Shown here one piece after another: positions 53,588 to 57,842 of a DNA stretch of 57,842 nucleotides. The translations under genes were made by a program, and so were the position numbers. The stretch spans positions 1 to 57,842 of the forward strand of contig NZ_JALAGY010000064.1 in the NCBI RefSeq assembly GCF_022712195.1, given 5' to 3'. The notes under the pieces were generated by a model. It had not been told where the DNA came from and did no database searches. It worked only from the letters and a program-made list of their open reading frames with translations. Every line of letters begins with the position of its first letter. The stretch's first letter is position 1. The DNA is from Corynebacterium sp. Lineage in GTDB: Bacteria > Actinomycetota > Actinomycetes > Mycobacteriales > Mycobacteriaceae.

Positions 53588-53617
53588 AGAACCCCCGGTC
53601 CGAGGACCGGGGGTTCT
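53588..53617. terminator. Perfect 14-bp terminator hairpin
   Basis: AGAACCCCCGGTCC / GGACCGGGGGTTCT with a 2-nt spacer. On the minus strand it lies immediately after the tRNA-Ser 3'-end fragment at 53619-53633 and is followed by TGTCGTTTCC, similar to the terminator after the intact tRNA. It therefore looks like the original terminator of that tRNA gene. Confidence 0.75.
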
Positions 53618-53618
53618 G

Positions 53619-53633
53619 CTGTGGCGGAGGATA
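53619..53633 (-). repeat. tRNA-Ser 3'-end fragment, putative distal att site
   Basis: CTGTGGCGGAGGATA, identical to 56149-56163. It corresponds on the minus strand to the last T-arm base, the 3' acceptor strand, discriminator, CCA and two following bases of tRNA-Ser(GGA). Confidence 0.65.
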
Positions 53634-54030
53634 TTCATGCCGGAGCGATTGTCGGTGTGCCGGCGTTGACGGCCCTCTTCCTGAAGAACAGCCGGTTTCC
53701 TCCCCGGCCAGACCTCCGTGAGACGACCGGGCCTTGCGCATGCAGGGGTTGCACACGACGGGTGCGGTACCTGTCTGCACGATCGCGTGTGTGCACAGCG
53801 GATACGGACTGGTCGAGAGTATCGGTGCTCATGCTTCGCTCACCATGAGCGCGGAGTACGGTGACCCCGACCCACGCCAGGACAACAGTGGGCGGGGCTG
53901 GTGTGTGGTGTTATGTTCCCGCACCGTGCCAGGGGGAAGTTCCACGGTCAGGGTACAGTCGGTGCCCCTGGACAGGGGGCTAGGTGGTGTTAAGCGGAAA
54001 TGAAGGCTGACGCCATCTACCGTGTGGCAC
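53634..54030. other. Stretch without a supported gene
   Basis: About 400 bp in the putative island. Short ORFs exist (for example minus-strand 53635-53832, 65 codons) but show no recognisable domain, weak start signals and odd composition. It may hold decayed coding sequence. Confidence 0.5.
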
Positions 54031-54750
54031 ATGAATATTCATAAGCGAACATTTTCTGTTGTGGGGGCGGTGACCCTGCTCGGCAGTCTGCTTGCCGGGT
54101 GCGGATCGAACGACGAGGACACCGCTGAATCCACAATGACGGCAACGTCGACAGTGTCTGCGACCGAGGACTCCACGACGAACAGCGAGGATGCCCCGGC
54201 CCCGACCACTGGGGAGGACGAGGCGACAGAGGCAGCTGAGTCGACAGAGACGAACGAACCGCAGCAGGGAACGGTGACACCGGGAGAGGCTGCACATGTG
54301 CTCGATGATTTCGACGAGGTTGACGCGTTGATGTACACCGGCAACGGGAACTCGTCACTGGCCGGGGCAAGATTCAAGACACAGTCCGGATCTGTGAACT
54401 GCCATATCAACGGCCTTGGGGCCGGTTGCAAGGTGAACCAGCATGAAGAATGGCCTGCCGAAGACCGGGCAAATGACGGATTGAACGGGCAGGGGACTCC
54501 GACAGTCATTGGGTGGTCTGACGGTGTGGAGGCTGGTTACGGTGCGGCTCCAAAAACGTGGGTTCAGCAAGGGACTTGGCCGAATACTTCGGCAAGCGCA
54601 ACGCTGCCCAGCGGCTCGAAGATAACGACGTATGGCACGGAGGAACAGCCGAAAGTCACTTGTGGCGTCGACGTGAACAGACTGATGATCTGCGCCAGCG
54701 AGGACGGGCATGGGTTCCGGGTGTCAGAAGACGTCTATGAAACGTGGTGA
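54031..54750 (+). CDS. Putative lipoprotein of unknown function
   Basis: A 239-residue exported lipoprotein: signal peptide with lipobox LLAGC (Cys about residue 25), a Thr/Glu/Ser-rich linker of about 60 residues, and a C-terminal domain with cysteines in VNCHINGLGAGCK and VTCGVDVNRLMICASEDGHGF. I do not recognise the domain. Codon use is less GC-biased than the neighbours, as in the whole island. I chose ATG 54031 over a GTG 9 nt upstream. Confidence 0.7.
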   Translation: MNIHKRTFSVVGAVTLLGSLLAGCGSNDEDTAESTMTATSTVSATEDSTTNSEDAPAPTTGEDEATEAAESTETNEPQQGTVTPGEAAHVLDDFDEVDALMYTGNGNSSLAGARFKTQSGSVNCHINGLGAGCKVNQHEEWPAEDRANDGLNGQGTPTVIGWSDGVEAGYGAAPKTWVQQGTWPNTSASATLPSGSKITTYGTEEQPKVTCGVDVNRLMICASEDGHGFRVSEDVYETW

Positions 54751-54906
54751 TTGTCGCTCTGATCTCATTGTGATTCAGTCGGCGGGGTGTGTGGCATCCT
54801 GGTCACCAACCCCTGGGGCGGATTTTCTTGTAGGGGTACACGTCTGCGGTGGAGGCGGCCAGGTGTGAAAACCGGTCGTCCGGCCTGAAGGCAGGTACGG
54901 GAGTCT

Positions 54907-55740
54907 CTACGAAACCCGGGGCGATTCAGTGATGGAGTCCCTCATCGGCAGGTCCAGAGCATCGTGCAGGGCCTGATTCCAGGCCACCTGTGGTGCGAGG
55001 GCTGAGCTTAAACCAGCCACCTGCTCCTGGAGAGGCCGAAGGGCCTCGCTGAACAGTGACAGTGTTCTTTTGTCTGGCTGCTCATCAGGGAAGTGCTCCG
55101 CCAGAAGGTCAGCCATCCCGTCCCGGTCACCAGCATCCACTCCGAAGGCTGCCTCCAGGCCGTCCAATCTCTCCAGCAGTTCGTCTTCGTCCACCAACCG
55201 CTTCCTGGCGGCATCAGCGACCATGTCGAGGAGATGCCCTGGTTCGTGTCCGGCACGTGCCAGGTCCGCGACCGTGCGTGAAACCACCGTGACAGGCAGT
55301 CCGGCATCCGGATGCACCATCCAGTCCGTGCCATCGATCACTGCGCGGTGGAAATGCACATCAGGTTGGCGACTTTGGCGCCGGTCAGCCACGGTGAAAT
55401 GTGCTCCATCTGGCCACAGGTCACCGATGCCCCACAGATCAGCTGCCGTTTCATGCGAGACCACCGCTGTTGCGGCAAGTTCGGTGTCATTGGTGCGGTC
55501 GGCGGCCAGGAGCTCTGGTTGCAGCGCGAGCCACTGTGCTTTGAGTTCCAGCTCGGCTGATAGCGCCGTGGCCGTGGTCGCGTAAACCCCATGACGAACC
55601 CTTACCAGCACTCCGTGGTTGGCCAGCCGGCGCAGCGAAGGCAGGTCAACCCCAGCTGCTTTCGCCTGGGCCGAGGTGACCAGGCCCCACTGCTGGGAGG
55701 CCAGGTCACCAACGATCTCCGCCGCCTCTGCACTCTTCAT
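54907..55740 (-). CDS. AbiEi-family type IV antitoxin-like protein
   Basis: A 277-residue protein with an N-terminal winged helix typical of AbiEi_4: GLVTSAQAKAAGVDLPSLRR then LANHGVLVRVRHGVYAT. The rest resembles AbiEi C-terminal domains (VSHETAADLWGIGDLWP, TVVSRTVADLARAGH). AbiEi represses its own promoter and counteracts the AbiEii nucleotidyltransferase toxin. No AbiEii gene is seen on either side, so it is orphaned. TACTTT (RC of 55748-55753) lies 7 nt before the ATG. Confidence 0.8.
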   Translation of the reverse strand: MKSAEAAEIVGDLASQQWGLVTSAQAKAAGVDLPSLRRLANHGVLVRVRHGVYATTATALSAELELKAQWLALQPELLAADRTNDTELAATAVVSHETAADLWGIGDLWPDGAHFTVADRRQSRQPDVHFHRAVIDGTDWMVHPDAGLPVTVVSRTVADLARAGHEPGHLLDMVADAARKRLVDEDELLERLDGLEAAFGVDAGDRDGMADLLAEHFPDEQPDKRTLSLFSEALRPLQEQVAGLSSALAPQVAWNQALHDALDLPMRDSITESPRVS

Positions 55741-55790
55741 GCTTCATAAAGTATCACACGGGAACTTTTTGAAGTGGGGGAACGGCAATT

Positions 55791-55833
55791 CCATGCTGCA
55801 AAAAGCACTGAATACGTACTTTTTGCAGCATGG
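55791..55833. promoter_or_regulatory. Perfect 15-bp inverted repeat upstream of the AbiEi-like gene
   Basis: CCATGCTGCAAAAAG (55791-55805) and CTTTTTGCAGCATGG (55819-55833) are exact reverse complements around a 13-nt centre. It lies 51-93 bp upstream of the AbiEi start codon. AbiEi proteins are known to bind inverted repeats at their own promoter, so an operator is plausible. A transposon end or stem-loop is the alternative. Confidence 0.6.
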
Positions 55834-55967
55834 CGATAGTCGCCGGAACTTGTTGGCCGAACGCGTTCGTCCCGTTCTGAGGTGTGTCCGACCGCACTTC
55901 TGGCCTGTGAGGCACACGGACTGTTCTGATGGCACGGCGCCAACCACTCCACGCTTCGGAGGCAGCC

Positions 55968-56105
55968 ATGACATTCGCGCCGACCCTGACCATCCCCCGT
56001 GACGACGTTGCTGCGCCCCTGTGCAACATCCCCGGCGATGCGGTGGTGAAACCGGTATTGCGGAAGGTGTGCGGAAGCAAGTCTGACCTGCATGTTCTCC
56101 GATAG
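55968..56105 (+). CDS. Possible 45-codon small ORF near the island boundary
   Basis: ATG preceded by GGAGG at 5-nt spacing (55958-55962). The peptide starts MTFAPTLTIPRDDVAAPLC and ends DLHVLR. It has no recognisable domain and may be the truncated start of a lost gene cut by the island boundary. The terminator at 56117-56142 follows closely. Confidence 0.3.
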   Translation: MTFAPTLTIPRDDVAAPLCNIPGDAVVKPVLRKVCGSKSDLHVLR

Positions 56106-56116
56106 AAACGACGAAA

Positions 56117-56142
56117 CCCCCTGATCATCTCTGATCAGGGGG
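56117..56142. terminator. Terminator of tRNA-Ser(GGA)
   Basis: Stem CCCCCTGATCA / TGATCAGGGGG with loop TCTC. On the minus strand it lies 9 nt beyond the tRNA CCA and is followed by TTTCGTCGTTTC. It could also end transcripts from the plus strand. Confidence 0.8.
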
Positions 56143-56151
56143 AACGTCCTG

Positions 56152-56240
56152 TGGCGGAGGATAGGGGATTTGAACCCCTGAGGGATGTGACTCCCGCACG
56201 CGTTCCAGGCGTGTGACATAGGCCGCTAGTCGAATCCTCC
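56152..56240 (-). tRNA. tRNA-Ser(GGA)
   Basis: Type II tRNA with long variable arm. Acceptor strands GGAGGAT and ATCCTCC pair perfectly, discriminator G and CCA are encoded, and the anticodon loop CTGGAAC gives GGA. Its 3' end is the repeated segment of the putative island. Confidence 0.97.
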
Positions 56241-56343
56241 GCCGAGAAATATACACAGGTCGGTGTCCAGGATGCAAAATGCCGTTGAATATGCTGGTGG
56301 GGCCGTGTATTCGGTGGTGTCGGCGAGGGGGCCGGTGTGCGTG

Positions 56344-56373
56344 TTGGCTCCCGGGCGGCACCGTTGCTACTAT
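56344..56373 (+). promoter_or_regulatory. Promoter of the SRP RNA gene
   Basis: TTGGCT (56344-56349) and TACTAT (56368-56373) are 18 bp apart; transcription would begin at about 56380, exactly where the SRP RNA stem starts. Confidence 0.75.
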
Positions 56374-56380
56374 GGGGTCC

Positions 56381-56466
56381 GGACGCCGCGCGGCGTGTAT
56401 CTTGTGAACTCCCCCAGGGCAGGAATGCAGCAAGGGTCAACGAGCTCTGGCGGGTGCGCGGTGTCC
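56381..56466 (+). ncRNA. ffs: Signal recognition particle RNA (4.5S-type)
   Basis: Hairpin RNA of the small bacterial type. GGACGCCGCGC pairs with GCGCGGTGTCC (one G-U). The conserved apical region includes CCCCCAGGGCAGGAATGCAG and CAAGGGTCAACGAGCTCTGG, the Ffh-binding symmetric and asymmetric loops. A TTTTT run follows at about 56473-56477. Confidence 0.92.
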
Positions 56467-56552
56467 TTCTACTTTTTCCGCGAGGCCCTGGATAAGGGTG
56501 GGGACGCGGAGTAGGTTCGGGGGTGGACCTGTTCTCCGCTGAAAGGCGTCCC

Positions 56553-56606
56553 ATGCTCACCGATGATCGTCATCCTGCACTCTTCCGTGCGTTGACGTCG
56601 TCGTAG
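56553..56606 (+). CDS. 17-residue leader peptide upstream of the ABC-F gene
   Basis: ATG-to-TAG ORF encoding MLTDDRHPALFRALTSS, with AAAGG about 7 nt upstream of the ATG. It ends within the first arm of the hairpins that precede the ABC-F gene. Such leader ORFs control ribosome-protection and methyltransferase resistance genes through drug-induced stalling. Coding status is inferred from position, the ribosome binding site and the surrounding structure. Confidence 0.55.
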   Translation: MLTDDRHPALFRALTSS

Positions 56607-56665
56607 CCGAACCGTCGGCTCCGCCGCACCCGTTGTCAACGCATCCGCTGACAACCGTCGGAGCC
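56605..56665 (+). promoter_or_regulatory. Mutually exclusive hairpins masking the ABC-F ribosome binding site
   Basis: Hairpin A: AGCCGA (56605-56610) with TCGGCT (56615-56620). Hairpin B: GGCTCCG (56617-56623) with CGGAGCC (56659-56665), reinforced by nested GTTGTCA (56632-56638) and TGACAAC (56649-56655). B buries the GGAG that serves the ABC-F start. A and B share 56617-56620 and cannot coexist. This is the layout of a translational attenuator. Confidence 0.55.
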
Positions 56666-56669
56666 CACC

Positions 56670-57842
56670 ATGTCACCCACCCTTTCCCCGTCCGTCGTCG
56701 TGTCGGACGTGTCCTTCTCCTGGCCGGACGGCAGTCCCGTCCTGGACCACCTCACCGTCGCCTTCGGCCGGGGACGGACCGGTCTGCTGGGAGCCAACGG
56801 CACAGGGAAGTCCACACTGCTGAAGCTCATCGCCGGTGAGCTGGCGCCGACGTCCGGCACACTGACCACCCGCGGCGACATCGGCCACCTCCCCCAGAAC
56901 CTGACGCTGTCCACCGGGACGACAGTGGCTGAGCTCCTGGGCGTAGCCGACGCGCTCGACGCGTTGCGCGCCATCGAGTCCGGTTCCATGGAGGAACGCC
57001 ACATCGAGACCCTCGGCGGGCGCTGGGGTGTCGAGGAGGAGGCCCGGCGCGCCCTCGACGACGTCGGCCTGCGCGGCGTCGGTCCCGACCGCACCGTGGG
57101 CGACCTCTCCGGTGGGGAAGCGGTTCTGGCGGCAGTGGCCGGGTTGCGGATGCACAGCGCCGGGGACGAGGGGGTCGTCCTGCTCGACGAACCCACGAAC
57201 AACCTCGACCGGCGTGCACGTCACGGCCTCTACCGGGCGGTCGAGTCCTGGAAGGGCGCGCTGGTCGTGGTCAGTCACGACGTCACCCTGCTGGACCTCA
57301 TGGACGACACCGCTGAGCTTCGCGGCGGGACGGTGACGCTGTTCGGCGGAGGTTTCAGCGACTACCGGCGCCAGGTGGAGCAGGAGCAGGCAGCCGCGGA
57401 GCAGGCTCTGCGCACCGCCGGGCAGAAGCTCAGGACGGAGAGGCGGCAGCGGATACAGGCGCAGACGACACTGGCACGGCGTCAGCGCTACGCGCGCACG
57501 GACTACGTCAACCGGCGCAGGCCCAAGATGATCATGAACCAGCGCAAGTCGGAGGCGCAGGTGTCCGCGGGGAAACTGCGCGGCGACCTGGATGAGAAGG
57601 TCGCGCAGGCGCGGCAGGAGAAGGCGCGGCGGGAGGAACGGGTCCGACGCGACGCGGTCATCCGGATCGCACTGCCGGACCCCGGCGTCCCTGCAGGTCG
57701 CCGGCTGCTCGAGTTCTCCGACGCGCGGGGAGTCGCCGTGGTGGTGCAGGGGCCCGAGCGTGTCGCGCTGACGGGGCCGAACGGGATCGGCAAGACCCGG
57801 CTGCTGGAGGGACTGGTCCGGGGCCGTGACCCGGGGGATGAC
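56670..57842 (+). CDS. ABC-F family ATPase, 3' end outside the window
   Basis: Soluble twin-ATPase ribosome-associated protein; the first 391 codons are present. First domain: Walker A GLLGANGTGKSTLLKL, signature LSGGEAVLAAVAGL, Walker B VVLLDEPTNNLD, switch His in VVSHD. A long Arg/Lys/Gln-rich linker follows (LRTERRQRIQAQTTLARRQR), where antibiotic-resistance ABC-F proteins contact the peptidyl-transferase centre. The second Walker A is TGPNGIGKTRLLEG. The start ATG has GGAG 7 nt upstream. The leader upstream favours a resistance role over a housekeeping one. Confidence 0.9.
   Translation, partial: MSPTLSPSVVVSDVSFSWPDGSPVLDHLTVAFGRGRTGLLGANGTGKSTLLKLIAGELAPTSGTLTTRGDIGHLPQNLTLSTGTTVAELLGVADALDALRAIESGSMEERHIETLGGRWGVEEEARRALDDVGLRGVGPDRTVGDLSGGEAVLAAVAGLRMHSAGDEGVVLLDEPTNNLDRRARHGLYRAVESWKGALVVVSHDVTLLDLMDDTAELRGGTVTLFGGGFSDYRRQVEQEQAAAEQALRTAGQKLRTERRQRIQAQTTLARRQRYARTDYVNRRRPKMIMNQRKSEAQVSAGKLRGDLDEKVAQARQEKARREERVRRDAVIRIALPDPGVPAGRRLLEFSDARGVAVVVQGPERVALTGPNGIGKTRLLEGLVRGRDPGDD

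Larger units (their letters stand above)
53619..56163. mobile_element. Possible tRNA-Ser-integrated mini-island
   Basis: The stretch is bounded by the 15-bp direct repeat CTGTGGCGGAGGATA (53619-53633 and 56149-56163), which is the 3' end of tRNA-Ser(GGA). It is visibly poorer in G+C than its surroundings. It carries a lipoprotein gene, an AbiEi-type gene, a perfect inverted repeat and a small ORF. No integrase is recognisable, so it would be a remnant. The interpretation is inference from the repeat, position and base composition. Confidence 0.5.

Noticed and set aside
53635..53832. 65-codon minus-strand ORF in the island
   Set aside because: No ribosome binding site or domain, Arg-rich low-information sequence; kept only as part of the gene-free stretch.
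1..57842. CRISPR array
   Set aside because: No regularly spaced 25-40 bp direct repeats with unique spacers were seen; the repeats present are 9-15 bp tandem or isolated pairs.

Overview
The window is a continuous stretch of very G+C-rich, densely coded actinobacterial DNA. A Corynebacterium of the high-GC type is the best guess. This rests on the tuberculostearic-acid (10-methyl fatty acid) gene pair, divergent biotin genes with BioQ-like sites, an actinobacterial DUF222/HNH gene, an MMPL exporter, a TadA-associated protein and many start codons placed 6-8 nt after a TANNNT box (leaderless mRNAs). The genus is inferred; no rRNA is present.

Layout. (1) 0-5.5 kb: urease operon ureA - CbiX-like His-tailed gene - ureB - ureC - ureF - ureG - ureD, with no ureE. 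(2) 5.4-8.6 kb: biotin genes bioF (minus) and bioAD (plus), divergent from an operator region. (3) 8.7-17.5 kb: NCS1 permease, sirtuin, gamma-carbonic-anhydrase-like protein, glutamine amidotransferase, flavodoxin-like protein, nitronate monooxygenase, TetR regulator, an unrecognised protein, DUF222/HNH protein and DUF488 protein. (4) 17.5-25.2 kb: HrpB helicase, 10-methyl fatty acid reductase and methyltransferase, a lipoprotein, an OHCU-decarboxylase-like protein and an aromatic aminotransferase. (5) 25.2-26.7 kb: tRNA-Ser(GCU) and two identical tRNA-Arg(ACG) genes around an SDR. (6) 26.7-35 kb: hydrolase, condensation-domain protein, two-component system, and a cluster of exported proteins (phospholipase A2, PF10081 hydrolase, a TM protein, two beta-lactamase-fold paralogues). 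(7) 35-40 kb: tyrA, TadA-associated gene, tadA, a small MT0933-like gene, tRNA-Ser(CGA), MMPL exporter. (8) 40-49 kb: tgt, a curA-like reductase, UbiB kinase, PadR, gluQ, an enoyl-CoA hydratase, nadE. (9) 49-53.5 kb: glycine-betaine-type ABC importer and D-serine ammonia-lyase. (10) 53.6-56.2 kb: a small, lower-GC insert flanked by a 15-bp copy of the 3' end of tRNA-Ser(GGA), carrying a lipoprotein and an AbiEi-type antitoxin. (11) 56.4 kb to the end: SRP RNA and an ABC-F gene preceded by a 17-codon leader ORF and mutually exclusive hairpins; the ABC-F gene runs off the window.

Themes. Nitrogen and ureide use (urease, NCS1 permease, OHCU-like protein), biotin and NAD synthesis, tRNA modification (tgt, gluQ, tadA) and envelope biology (10-methyl lipids, MMPL, exported hydrolases) recur. 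The observations most worth following are the degenerate CbiX-like protein with a His-rich tail in place of UreE, the apparent attenuator ahead of the ABC-F gene, the tRNA-Ser-flanked mini-island with a perfect 15-bp inverted repeat near abiEi, a Tgt lacking two expected zinc cysteines, and a 9-bp repeat that lies in two overlapping genes and supplies repeated GTG start codons.
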